From Oceanobacillus sp. CFH 90083 (lineage in GTDB: Bacteria > Bacillota > Bacilli > Bacillales > Amphibacillaceae): a stretch of DNA of 64,000 nt. Made by a program: the position numbers and the translations under genes. Shown here piece by piece: positions 1 to 7,406 of the stretch; the first letter of the stretch is position 1; every line of letters starts with the position of its first letter. Where the stretch lies: positions 109,559-173,558 of the forward strand of contig NZ_VIYG01000009.1 of the NCBI RefSeq assembly GCF_009389585.1, written 5' to 3'. The notes under the pieces were generated by a model that saw only the letters and a list, made by a program, of their open reading frames with translations, ran no database searches and had not been told where the DNA came from.

Positions 1-1
1 C

Positions 2-277
2 CTGGAGGCAATTCAGATAACAGAGAATGCATCGATTAATAATCGTGTTTTCCGTACAATTGGATCGCCGCTGGTTCTGCCGAAGCATCATACCTGTTTT
101 CTGAAGCCGATGGTTGATAATTCCTTCTTAATTCAGATTGATCACTTCACAAAAAATTATCACGAAGTAAAATCGATCCAATGTCGTGTTGCCAAGGAAA
201 AGATCCGCTTTGCTCGCTTCAGACAATTTCCTTTCTGGCATCGTGTGAGAGATTCTTTTGTTACGGAGTCAAATTGA
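2..277 (+). CDS. nadK: NAD kinase, C-terminal part (5' end outside window)
   Basis: The reading frame is open from base 2 and stops at 275-277; the start lies before the window. The 91 visible residues match the C-terminal half of Bacillus NAD kinase (YjbN/PpnKA type), including segments equivalent to [17 protein letters not shown] and [21 protein letters not shown] kinase phosphorylates NAD to NADP using ATP or polyphosphate. The GGDGT motif is upstream and not visible. The next gene, an RluA-type pseudouridine synthase, starts immediately after the stop, as in the B. subtilis yjbN-yjbO pair. A second full NAD kinase gene lies at 23822-24619. Confidence 0.9.
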   Translation: MEAIQITENASINNRVFRTIGSPLVLPKHHTCFLKPMVDNSFLIQIDHFTKNYHEVKSIQCRVAKEKIRFARFRQFPFWHRVRDSFVTESN

Positions 278-1180
278 GTGATGGTAAGCATTCAAAAAAG
301 CTGGGTAATTGATCAAAATCATTCCCGGCTTACCGTCAAGGATTTCTTACAAAAGAAGCAGGGCTTTTCAAGAAGATTATTAACGGCCATAAAACAAGAT
401 GGTGGCAGTATCCTGATTGATAATCATCCCTGCTATGTATCAGAAACATTAGAGCCGGGTCATGAAGTAACCGTGATTTTTCCTGAAGAGGCACCAAGTA
501 ATATCGTGCCGACAAAAATGGATTTAGATATTATTTATGAAGATGAAGACCATCTGGTTATAAATAAACCGGCAGGACAAGCTTCGATGCCATCCATGAC
601 AGATCGCGTGTATACATTAGCGAACGGGATTGCATGGTATTATCAGCAAAAAAATCATCCTGCAACCATCCATATTGTGACAAGGCTGGATGCAGATACG
701 TCTGGGCTTGTCTTAGTGGCCAAGCATCGCTATGTTCATTCTCTGTTAGCTGAACAGCAAAAGCAAAACAGCATTCATCGTATGTATGAAGCGCTGGTGA
801 CAGGAGTGCTGGAGCAGGCGGAAGGGACAATTTCAGCACCAATTAGCAGAAAGCCGCCATCTATAATTGAGAGAGAAGTAAACTGGTCTGCTGGACAAAG
901 AGCAGTAACCCATTATAAAACAGCTGCTTCTTTTTCTTCTGCTTCTTTCCTGCACATCGAATTGGAAACAGGACGGACCCATCAAATACGTGTGCATTTT
1001 AGCAATATCGGCCACCCGCTCTTAGGAGATGATTTATATGGCGGAGAGCAAACGATGATTTCCCGGCAGGCCTTGCATTGTGCCTATATCGAATGGCAGC
1101 ATCCTTTTCAAAAAAGAAAAATAAAACTCAAGCGTGAACTGCCTTCCGATATGCAGAAATGTCTGGCTTCTCTCCGTTAA
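278..1180 (+). CDS. RluA-family pseudouridine synthase (YjbO-like)
   Basis: This 300-residue protein is an RluA/RluD-family pseudouridine synthase, which isomerises uridine in rRNA or tRNA. The signature RLDADTSGLVL is at about 136-146, with catalytic Asp138; the N-terminal 18-70 region looks like an S4-type RNA-binding domain, and a GRTHQIRVH motif follows near 234. The start may be GTG 278, directly after the NAD kinase stop, or ATG 281; a GGAG at 265-268 fits either. Its placement after NAD kinase matches B. subtilis yjbO, so co-transcription is likely. The RNA target cannot be read from the sequence. Its 3' end overlaps the convergent prpE gene by 4 bp. Confidence 0.9.
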   Translation: MMVSIQKSWVIDQNHSRLTVKDFLQKKQGFSRRLLTAIKQDGGSILIDNHPCYVSETLEPGHEVTVIFPEEAPSNIVPTKMDLDIIYEDEDHLVINKPAGQASMPSMTDRVYTLANGIAWYYQQKNHPATIHIVTRLDADTSGLVLVAKHRYVHSLLAEQQKQNSIHRMYEALVTGVLEQAEGTISAPISRKPPSIIEREVNWSAGQRAVTHYKTAASFSSASFLHIELETGRTHQIRVHFSNIGHPLLGDDLYGGEQTMISRQALHCAYIEWQHPFQKRKIKLKRELPSDMQKCLASLR

Positions 1181-1923
1181 TCGGAATCGAAGCTTGTGAA
1201 GCGATCAGGCGAAAAAGGCTGTTTGGATAAAACGGAAACAAAGGTCAGGTCAGGGAATTGCAGAGCTGTTAGTTTATTTCCAAAGACACAGCCCGTATCA
1301 ATATTGATGGTGCGGTGTACAATTCTGGGCTCTAAAACAGGTGTATGTCCGTAGATAACCCAGGCTTTTCCCTGATATTTTTTTGCCCAGTCCCGTCTGA
1401 TTGGGCGTCCCTGTTCATCCGTCTGACCAGTCGTATCGCCGTAAAGTACAAATGATTTGACCCGCTCCGATGCTGCCCCGATTAAATTTTCCTTGATCCC
1501 TGCATGTGCAATGACTAAGTTCTCCTCTTTAAAATGGAAGTATAAAGGTGCTGTTTCATATAAATACATAAATTTTTCTTTTATTTGACTTTGCTGCTGT
1601 GTCTGTAAATTTTTCCATTCTGCCACAGTTGTTTCTAAGCCATATTTTTGTTGTACGTTATTTCCCAGGAAGTAGCGGTAGAGCTTATTACAATGGTTGC
1701 CAGGAATATAGAAAGCTATCTTCTGCTCTGCAACAAGCTGATAAACAAGCTTGATCACGGCCATTGAATTTGGTCCGCGATCTGTAATATCTCCGAGAAA
1801 AACAAGTTTATGATCAGCAGGAGCTGTGTAGCTTCCTTGCTGTTTCATGTAGCCGAGCTTTTGAATCAGCTCGTTTAATTCATCTATACAGCCATGTACA
1901 TCGCCAATAATATCAAAATGCAT
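1177..1923 (-). CDS. prpE: PrpE-type bis(5'-nucleosyl)-tetraphosphatase / metallophosphoesterase
   Basis: A 248-residue calcineurin-like metallophosphoesterase. Metal-binding motifs are GDVHG at 7-11, GDITDRGPNS near 44-53, GNH near 95, and a later GHTPV; these are the PPP-family GDXHG, GDXXDRG and GNHE elements. PrpE of B. subtilis hydrolyses Ap4A asymmetrically and has phosphatase activity. A GAAGGAGGC ribosome site sits just upstream of the ATG. The order NAD kinase, RluA-type synthase, prpE follows yjbN-yjbO-yjbP in B. subtilis, but here prpE is convergent with its neighbour. Length is close to the B. subtilis protein. Confidence 0.88.
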   Translation of the reverse strand: MHFDIIGDVHGCIDELNELIQKLGYMKQQGSYTAPADHKLVFLGDITDRGPNSMAVIKLVYQLVAEQKIAFYIPGNHCNKLYRYFLGNNVQQKYGLETTVAEWKNLQTQQQSQIKEKFMYLYETAPLYFHFKEENLVIAHAGIKENLIGAASERVKSFVLYGDTTGQTDEQGRPIRRDWAKKYQGKAWVIYGHTPVLEPRIVHRTINIDTGCVFGNKLTALQFPDLTFVSVLSKQPFSPDRFTSFDSD

Positions 1924-2090
1924 AGGCAGCCTCCTTCGTTGTAGTTATTCCTTATTATAATCAGAATACCTTTTCTTATAAGATGCATTCAAGCGGTAAA
2001 GCATTAACCGTAGCAGAGGAAGGCTGTCATACGAATATATCTGTAAATTAAATGTTTATATTTTGTTTTAAGAAAAAATAAGTCAATATG

Positions 2091-2117
2091 CAATATATTT
2101 GACAAAAAAATATATTG
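2091..2117. promoter_or_regulatory. 10-bp AT-rich inverted repeat in the mgtE upstream region
   Basis: CAATATATTT (2091-2100) and AAATATATTG (2108-2117) are perfect inverted arms separated by 7 bp. A TTGACA overlaps the left arm at 2099-2104, but the nearest TATAAA (2118-2123) is only 13 bp away, so this is not a standard SigA promoter. It could be an operator or a chance AT-rich palindrome. The rest of the 447-bp gap between prpE and mgtE (1924-2370) shows no gene and no M-box (ykoK) magnesium riboswitch pattern. Confidence 0.3.
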
Positions 2118-2370
2118 TATAAAAAAGTGGCGGGAAATAACTTTTCCTGGAGAGCGTAAGATTAGAGCAGGAGTGTATAATTTTCTGATATTACATGCTG
2201 ATAGTCTTGTAGCTTATAATGGATATTGTTTTATGAAAGGAAAAATGCTAACTATTTTTACAAAGTGTAATGTAAGTATTGGCTGGGACTTGCTATTTGT
2301 TTTGCATCTTGTAAAATAGGGAAGGATGTGTAAGAATAAGAAAATCAGTGGAAAGAAAGGAGGAGCTGCT

Positions 2371-3750
2371 ATGAAAAAGGATCAATATGATGTTCAATAT
2401 GAAGAACAATTTCAAGAACATATTGATAAAGTTCGAGAAGCATTAGAAAGTGAAAATATGGAGGAATTTCGAACAGAATTTCTGGAAATTCATCCATATG
2501 ATCAGGCAGTATTTTTCCAGCAGCAGGATAAGGAAAGAAGGGCGCAGATATACACGTATTTATCTCCTGAAGAAATGTCAGAGATGTTAATTAATATTGA
2601 TTTTGATGATGTCGTTGAGTTTTTTGAGGAGATGGATCCGAGATATGCTGCGATGATTTTTGGTGAAATGCCTGTCGATGATGCAGTAGATATTTTAAAT
2701 GAGCTGGATAAAGAAAAAGTAGTAAGCTATCTAACGATCATGGACAAGGAATCAGCTGACGATATTAAACAGCTTCTTCATTATGAAGAGAAAACCGCTG
2801 GTAGTATCATGACCACAGAATATGTTGTGCTTTTTGAAAATCAAACTGTTGCAGAGACAATGAGTCAGCTGAAGAAAGAAGCACCTGATGCAGAGACCAT
2901 TTACTATTTGTTTGTCCTTGATAATGATAAACGTTTAGTTGGTGTCTTATCTATCCGGGATTTAATTATTGCAGATAATGATATGCTGATTAAAGAAGTT
3001 ATGAGTACGAAAGTTGTCGCTGTATCTGTTGCAAAAGATCAGGAGGAAGTTGCGCAGATGTTTAGAGATTATGATTTTCTCGCACTTCCGGTCGTTGATT
3101 TTCAAGACCATCTTTTAGGTATTATTACGGTTGATGATATTTTAGACGTTATGGAAGAAGAGGCTAGTGAGGACTATTCCAAATTAGCGGCAATGTCGAA
3201 TACCGATATTAAAGACGATACAGCTATCCGTTCTGCCAGAAAAAGACTTCCCTGGCTGGTTATCCTGCTATTTCTTGGAATGCTGACAGCAACATTAATT
3301 GCCAGCTTTGAGGAAACATTAGATCAGGTTGCTGTTTTAGCTGCTTTTATCCCCCTGATTGCCGGTATGGCCGGGAATTCTGGCACACAAGCACTGGCAG
3401 TATCTGTACGGGGAATGGCCACAGGAGAATTTAATGATACTGGCAAGTGGAAGCTCTTAGGAAGAGAAGCATTAACAGGATTGATTAATGGAGTAATCTG
3501 CGGCGTCATTCTTATTTTCATTATTTTTATATGGCAGGGCAGCCTGTATTTAGGTATCCTTGTAGGATTATCTATTATGGGTTCATTGATTGTAGCTACA
3601 TTAGCAGGTGCTCTTATCCCCATGCTGATGAATCGCTTAAATATCGATCCGGCAGTAGCATCTGGACCTTTTATCACAACGATTAATGACCTTATCTCTA
3701 CATTAATTTACTTCGGAATGGCTACTGCGTTTATGAGCTATTTAATTTAA
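2371..3750 (+). CDS. mgtE: Magnesium transporter MgtE
   Basis: A 459-residue MgtE-type Mg2+ channel of the cytoplasmic membrane. The N-terminal MgtE_N superhelical domain (about 1-125) is followed by a tandem CBS pair (about 126-245), which senses cytoplasmic Mg2+ in the family. The C-terminal domain has about five membrane helices and the conserved GNSGTQALAVSVRG pore segment. The ATG at 2371 is preferred over an in-frame ATG at 2326 because AAAGGAGG (2357-2364) lies at the right distance, and the resulting length fits MgtE (about 450 residues). The gene stands alone between prpE (-) and cotO. A terminator follows directly. Confidence 0.93.
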   Translation: MKKDQYDVQYEEQFQEHIDKVREALESENMEEFRTEFLEIHPYDQAVFFQQQDKERRAQIYTYLSPEEMSEMLINIDFDDVVEFFEEMDPRYAAMIFGEMPVDDAVDILNELDKEKVVSYLTIMDKESADDIKQLLHYEEKTAGSIMTTEYVVLFENQTVAETMSQLKKEAPDAETIYYLFVLDNDKRLVGVLSIRDLIIADNDMLIKEVMSTKVVAVSVAKDQEEVAQMFRDYDFLALPVVDFQDHLLGIITVDDILDVMEEEASEDYSKLAAMSNTDIKDDTAIRSARKRLPWLVILLFLGMLTATLIASFEETLDQVAVLAAFIPLIAGMAGNSGTQALAVSVRGMATGEFNDTGKWKLLGREALTGLINGVICGVILIFIIFIWQGSLYLGILVGLSIMGSLIVATLAGALIPMLMNRLNIDPAVASGPFITTINDLISTLIYFGMATAFMSYLI

Positions 3751-3752
3751 TC

Positions 3753-3785
3753 AAAGGATTGTCTCAATCTGGGGCAGTCCTTTTT
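3753..3785 (+). terminator. Intrinsic terminator of mgtE
   Basis: AAAGGATTGTC (3753-3763) pairs with GGCAGTCCTTT (3773-3783), using G-U pairs, and a T run follows. It lies 3 bp after the mgtE stop. Confidence 0.8.
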
Positions 3786-3812
3786 AGATAGGAAGAGACA
3801 GGTATTCTTTGA

Positions 3813-3841
3813 CACAAAACAAATTCTAGGTTCATACACTA
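3813..3841 (+). promoter_or_regulatory. Candidate SigK promoter of cotO
   Basis: CACA (3813-3816), a 16-bp spacer, then CATACACTA (3833-3841) match the SigK pattern mACm-N15/16-CATAnnnTA. The site ends 34 bp before the cotO ATG. SigK acts in the late mother cell, which suits a coat gene. This is pattern matching, not a measured start. Confidence 0.55.
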
Positions 3842-3875
3842 TACAAGATAAGCCAAGAAGGGGTGTAAATGACCG

Positions 3876-4322
3876 ATGACGAATAAAAATAAAGCGCAGG
3901 GTCCTTTGCTTTACATCAGCCAGCCTCAGCTGCAGGAATCTAGAGCTCCAATGCAGGAGAATTATGTTGGTGATTATAGAAAAACAAAACAAAAGGATTT
4001 ACAACAAGCCTCAGATAAAAACAGAGGGCGGCCAAAAGATAGGAAGGATCTATTTGACGATCATTCCCGGGCTCCTGGAGCGCGTTCCAGTAAAAAGAAG
4101 TTTATGGAAATGACGGTTATCGAAAAGGTAGATTATTTAACCAATCGATCAGAATTTGCTCCTCCGCTAAAATGTGAAGTAATCACTGCTTCCGAAAAGA
4201 AATATCGAGGATTGATTCGTGAAAGGAAGGCAGACACGCTTTCTTTTCAATTAAATAATCGAAAAAACCGGATAGAAATTGCCTTAAAAGATATCGAAAA
4301 TATTCAGTTATTAGGATTTTAA
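3876..4322 (+). CDS. cotO: Spore coat protein CotO (YjbX) family
   Basis: A 148-residue basic, hydrophilic protein. The first 90 residues are rich in Lys, Arg and Gln and of low complexity; the last 60, starting near FMEMTVIEKVDYL, form the conserved part, a small beta-rich domain typical of CotO. CotO is a spore coat/crust morphogenetic protein in B. subtilis and is encoded next to cotZ, as here. The ATG at 3876 is preceded by AAGAAGGGGTG. The gene is convergent with cotZ; a strong hairpin separates them. The family call rests on the C-terminal domain and on context. Confidence 0.72.
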   Translation: MTNKNKAQGPLLYISQPQLQESRAPMQENYVGDYRKTKQKDLQQASDKNRGRPKDRKDLFDDHSRAPGARSSKKKFMEMTVIEKVDYLTNRSEFAPPLKCEVITASEKKYRGLIRERKADTLSFQLNNRKNRIEIALKDIENIQLLGF

Positions 4323-4363
4323 GAGACACCATTCAGGAGGAAGCTCCTGAATGGTGTCTCTTT
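4322..4363. terminator. Bidirectional terminator between cotO and cotZ
   Basis: An 18-bp arm at 4322-4339 pairs with 4344-4361 around a 4-base loop, followed by a short T run on the + strand. It lies between two convergent genes, overlapping the cotO stop codon, and could stop transcription from both sides. Confidence 0.8.
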
Positions 4364-4382
4364 CATCCAATGAAAAGGTATT

Positions 4383-4853
4383 TTAATGAAATGCTTTGAT
4401 TGCTGGTAAGCAGGTAACATGACAAAAGCAGTTTAAGTCTGCGGAGATACAAATACCTGTTGCTTCCAAGTCCTCTGTATTTTGATCAGTTGGGTCTTTC
4501 ATATGATCAAAGTTACAGTTTTCTCCATCGCTTAGTAATAATTCGAGAATAGCACAATTGTTTTTATCTACTTTTTTTACTCGAAAGATAAAACTTGATA
4601 AAATTGGATTCATTTTATGGTGATGGTCTTTTGTTGCGCCAAATCCTTTAAAAGGCTTGCAGTCATTACAGTATAAAATAATCGGTACGGTGTCAAAGTC
4701 ATTACATACTTCATTTTTGCATAAGAGGTCGTTGATTGATTGTTCACAGCTCGTATCACAGCAATTTTCTACAATGTCATTTTGAGCATCAACAATGTCT
4801 TTTAAAATATCTGCAACACAACTTCCAGTATCGTAATTTTTTCCACAACCCAT
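4383..4853 (-). CDS. cotZ: Spore coat protein CotZ/CotY family
   Basis: A 156-residue cysteine-rich protein beginning MGCGKNYDTGSCVADILKDI, the characteristic start of CotY/CotZ coat crust proteins. Cysteines occur as CC and C-x-C style clusters near 31-32, 66-69 and 143-148. These proteins form disulfide-linked hexagonal sheets in the spore crust. Only one paralogue is present here, unlike the cotX-cotY-cotZ cluster of B. subtilis. A GAAAGGAGC ribosome site precedes the ATG, and a SigK-like promoter lies 40-50 bp upstream. CotY versus CotZ cannot be decided from sequence alone; position next to cotO favours cotZ. Confidence 0.85.
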   Translation of the reverse strand: MGCGKNYDTGSCVADILKDIVDAQNDIVENCCDTSCEQSINDLLCKNEVCNDFDTVPIILYCNDCKPFKGFGATKDHHHKMNPILSSFIFRVKKVDKNNCAILELLLSDGENCNFDHMKDPTDQNTEDLEATGICISADLNCFCHVTCLPAIKAFH

Positions 4854-4893
4854 GAGAAATTGCTCCTTTCACAATTTGAATTTTCTTTCCTTA

Positions 4894-4920
4894 TAGGATA
4901 TGTGTCTTTATTGTGTTGGT
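4894..4920 (-). promoter_or_regulatory. Candidate SigK promoter of cotZ
   Basis: On the minus strand CATATCCTA (complement of 4894-4902) matches CATAnnnTA, and CACC lies 15 bp upstream, fitting the SigK consensus. The likely start would leave a 5' leader of about 30 bases containing the GAAAGGAGC ribosome site. Confidence 0.5.
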
Positions 4921-5075
4921 GTGGGCGAGTGTAGCTAAGATGAATGGCTACTTTAATAAAAAAGATTATTTTGACTATACAAGATAAAAAAAAGTGTATA
5001 TAATATTTCAATAAAGCGGTTTCATAGGTTGGAAGATGGGGTATATACAGTTGAATATATTAGGAGGTGAGGGAG

Positions 5076-5324
5076 ATGGGTTATATTATTCCGGTACAGA
5101 ATTCGCAGTATGTGGATTATCATCAAAGAATACAGCCGGCACAGAAAAGAAGTCATCAGATCGAAGCTTCTTTTAAAGTTCAGCTGGAGCGGAGGCATCA
5201 GGAATTAAGTGCAACCTATGAAAGGTATTACCGCAATAGGCCTGAACCTCAAAAGCCGTTAGATCTGCCATTAGATTCCTCCTTCATTATTGGAAAGGGA
5301 AGATATATTAATCAGTATGTATAG
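5076..5324 (+). CDS. Small hydrophilic protein of unknown function
   Basis: An 82-residue protein starting MGYIIPVQNSQYVDYHQR. The start at ATG 5076 is chosen over GTG 5067 because AGGAGGTGA (5062-5070) is a strong ribosome site for it. The protein is rich in Gln, Arg and Tyr, has no membrane segment or cysteine, and contains a predicted amphipathic helix near 30-55. I do not recognise a named family with confidence. It sits between coat gene cotZ and a YetF-family gene, so a spore role is possible but unproven. A dispersed repeat follows it. Confidence 0.6.
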   Translation: MGYIIPVQNSQYVDYHQRIQPAQKRSHQIEASFKVQLERRHQELSATYERYYRNRPEPQKPLDLPLDSSFIIGKGRYINQYV

Positions 5325-5365
5325 AAGCATTCCGCTGTTTATAAAAGGAATGCTTCTTTCATGTC

Positions 5366-5536
5366 AAGAAAGTATAAAGAGTCTCAGGGATAAAGTATAT
5401 GTGCAAGACTTTCTAAGGGGTGCGTCATCACAAATGTTTTCATCGGGGCGAGTAATCGCGGTCCCAGTCCCGGCGTCCCAACGAAGGCGAACAATCCTGC
5501 GCTCTTCAGGCTTGGCTTGCCAAGCTTTCTTTATAG
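5366..5536 (+). repeat. Dispersed repeat family I, copy 1
   Basis: The copy starts AAGAAAGTATAAAG (5366-5379) and ends CTTTCTTTATAG (5525-5536). The interior holds the family core GGGGCGAGTAATCGCGGTCC and a 3' block with AATCCTGCGC and GGCTTGGCTTGCCA. Copies at 20874, 26818, 42954 and 56740 share these blocks. It fills the gap between the small gene at 5076 and the convergent YetF-family gene. Confidence 0.75.
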
Positions 5537-5549
5537 AAGAGGAAGCGGT

Positions 5550-6263
5550 TTAATCAAAATCAGTATATTTTTTGTGCTCCCGATTAAAGAAGGGGAGAAT
5601 ATACAATGGGTTTCCTTTCGTATATTCCGCATAAAACACTTCTGAAATGTCCTTGTAGCCCTGCTCACGAATCGACTCCTCCAGCCAGGATACAGGAAGG
5701 TTTTTCTCCTCCAAATTATCTTTAATAATCTCCCCGTCATTAATAAGCATGGTTGGTAATGCTACTTCTTTTGGAGATAATTTTAAGTCTTTGCGTGTAG
5801 GTGTCTGATAGTCTGTTTTTTTTAGAACAGATACCGTTCCATTCGCTTCTAAGACGCCAAATTCAACCTCACTGATAGAAAATACATTCTTTTCCCTTAA
5901 CAGATGCTGCAATTGGTTAATATCCAGCTTGGTTTTTTTCATCATATCCCGGACCAGCTTGCCGCGATGAATGACAATGGTCGGGCTTCCTTCAAGCATA
6001 TGTCTGGTTCGCTTAAATTTTTGTGAAATAATTTCAATGGTATACATAAGAATACCGTAAAGAACGATAACAAATGCTATTTCTGGTATTCCAGCATTGG
6101 GGTCGAATAAAGCATTCCCAACTAATTCTCCTAACAGTAAGGCGGAAATAAAATCAAATGGAGTGATTTGCGAAATTTGTGTTTTTCCTAATATTTTTGT
6201 AATGATAAATAAAGCAACAAACCCAAAGATAACTTCTACAAACATACTTAGATAACTGGACAT
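5550..6263 (-). CDS. YetF/DUF421-family membrane protein
   Basis: A 237-residue protein with three N-terminal membrane helices (about 5-80) and a cytosolic alpha/beta region, the DUF421 (YetF/YcaP) architecture. It carries the family segments DFISALLLGELVGNALFD near 37-54 and LEGSPTIVIHRGKL near 90-103. Some B. subtilis relatives (YetF, YdfS) lie in the spore inner membrane and influence wet-heat resistance; whether this one does is unknown. It lacks the extra C-terminal DUF1657 module found on the paralogue at 56857-57714. It stands alone, between repeat copy 1 and the yjcF terminator. Confidence 0.82.
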   Translation of the reverse strand: MSSYLSMFVEVIFGFVALFIITKILGKTQISQITPFDFISALLLGELVGNALFDPNAGIPEIAFVIVLYGILMYTIEIISQKFKRTRHMLEGSPTIVIHRGKLVRDMMKKTKLDINQLQHLLREKNVFSISEVEFGVLEANGTVSVLKKTDYQTPTRKDLKLSPKEVALPTMLINDGEIIKDNLEEKNLPVSWLEESIREQGYKDISEVFYAEYTKGNPLYILPFFNREHKKYTDFD

Positions 6264-6330
6264 ATGATACGCTCCTTTATCTTTTCACAGTATTTTATAT
6301 TGTGTGCAGGAGCGGATAAAAAATTCGTGA

Positions 6331-6365
6331 AAAAAAGACTCTTATCACTAAAAGATAAGAGCCCT
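6331..6365 (-). terminator. Terminator of the yjcH-yjcG-yjcF cluster
   Basis: Read on the minus strand, GGGCTCTTATC pairs with GATAAGAGTC around a short loop and is followed by seven T. It lies 9 bp beyond the yjcF stop. Confidence 0.8.
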
Positions 6366-6373
6366 CCATGAAA

Positions 6374-6796
6374 TTATAAATTTTTAACCATTGTTACATG
6401 TGGGATGCCTGCATCCATAAATTCTCCAGATATAACTTGATAGCCCAGTTTTTGATAAAAGTCTTGCGCATGTGTCTGTGCATTCAGTTTTGCTTGATGC
6501 AGATCCTGGTGTATAATTTCCTGTTCCATTTTTTGAATGATTTTTTTACCAATAGATCTGCCGCGCTGTGATTTTAGAACGCAAATACGCTCTAATTTAC
6601 CATAACCATCCATAAAACGAAGTCGGGCGGCAGCAATTGGAGTTTCCCCATCATAAACAATAAAATGCGTTGCTGTCTTATCAAATTCATCCATTTCCAG
6701 TTCAGAAGGCACGCTTTGCTCTATTACAAATACCTCATGGCGAATTTGATATACAGCTTGTAAATCCTCTGGGGAAGTTGCGATTTTTACGAGCAT
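6374..6796 (-). CDS. yjcF: GNAT-family N-acetyltransferase YjcF
   Basis: A 140-residue single-domain GNAT acetyltransferase. The N-terminal IRHEVFVIEQSVP segment (about 18-30) is typical of the ElaA/YjcF-like subgroup, and the acetyl-CoA pyrophosphate loop is seen in CVLKSQRGRSIGKKIIQKM (about 72-90). The C-terminal half has LNAQTHAQDFYQKLGY, a common GNAT motif. Substrate unknown. It is the last gene of a yjcH-yjcG-yjcF run in the same order as B. subtilis, 6 bp after yjcG, so very likely co-transcribed. Confidence 0.88.
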   Translation of the reverse strand: MLVKIATSPEDLQAVYQIRHEVFVIEQSVPSELEMDEFDKTATHFIVYDGETPIAAARLRFMDGYGKLERICVLKSQRGRSIGKKIIQKMEQEIIHQDLHQAKLNAQTHAQDFYQKLGYQVISGEFMDAGIPHVTMVKNL

Positions 6797-6802
6797 GTAT
6801 AT

Positions 6803-7315
6803 TTATTCCTTTCCTAATAAAAATGTTTCATACACTGTCCAGGAACCATTATCTAATTCATATAACAGCTGGAAGCGGTCAATATAGTCTTTGATTGCAA
6901 AGCCTTCCATTTTCAGTCTCCCTACAATATCAGAGAATTCATCATGCTCTAAGTCCTGAGCAATGGTGATATGCGGTACAAAAGAATGCTGTTGATTATC
7001 TTCAAATACGCCCTGGTGCAGCTGTTCATTAAGCAATTTTAATTGTTCGATAGGCTCCACTTTTAAATAAATGGTATTAGTTACCGGTTCAAAAGTGCTG
7101 ACCTTGTTGATATGAATATAAAAAGGGTCTACACTGCCGGCAATTTTATGCAATTCCTGGACTACTTCATCTATCTGCTCAGGTTTTTTTTCAAACGGGT
7201 ACTTTAATGTAATATGTGGAGGGATTAAAGCGTACCTTGGGTCGTAACGCTTTCTTAATGCATTAGCTTGATCCTGTACAGTTTTTGACGGGAAAATAGC
7301 GATTCCGTATTTCAT
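6803..7315 (-). CDS. yjcG: 2H phosphoesterase YjcG (2'-5' RNA ligase-like)
   Basis: A 170-residue protein with two H-x-T motifs, HITLKYPF near 34-41 and HITIAQ near 113-118, which define the 2H phosphoesterase superfamily. YjcG of B. subtilis has this fold; its substrate is not established. A TAGGAGGTA site precedes the ATG. It lies between yjcH and yjcF on the same strand, 6 bp before yjcF and 91 bp after yjcH. Confidence 0.9.
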   Translation of the reverse strand: MKYGIAIFPSKTVQDQANALRKRYDPRYALIPPHITLKYPFEKKPEQIDEVVQELHKIAGSVDPFYIHINKVSTFEPVTNTIYLKVEPIEQLKLLNEQLHQGVFEDNQQHSFVPHITIAQDLEHDEFSDIVGRLKMEGFAIKDYIDRFQLLYELDNGSWTVYETFLLGKE

Positions 7316-7406
7316 TGATACTACCTCCTAATACATGTTTTATGTTTAATTAGTTATATAAGCTATATCTCCATAAGTATAGCAAATGAAAATGAAAATA
7401 GAAATT

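Noticed and set aside
1924..2370. M-box magnesium riboswitch before mgtE
   Set aside because: None of the conserved M-box segments could be found by eye; only an AT-rich palindrome is present.
4971..5004. SigA promoter TTGACT...TATAAT before the gene at 5076
   Set aside because: Both hexamers are good but the spacer is 22 bp, too long for a functional SigA promoter without further evidence.
5290..5553. 87-codon open frame after the small gene
   Set aside because: It translates family I repeat copy 1 and overlaps the end of the preceding gene.
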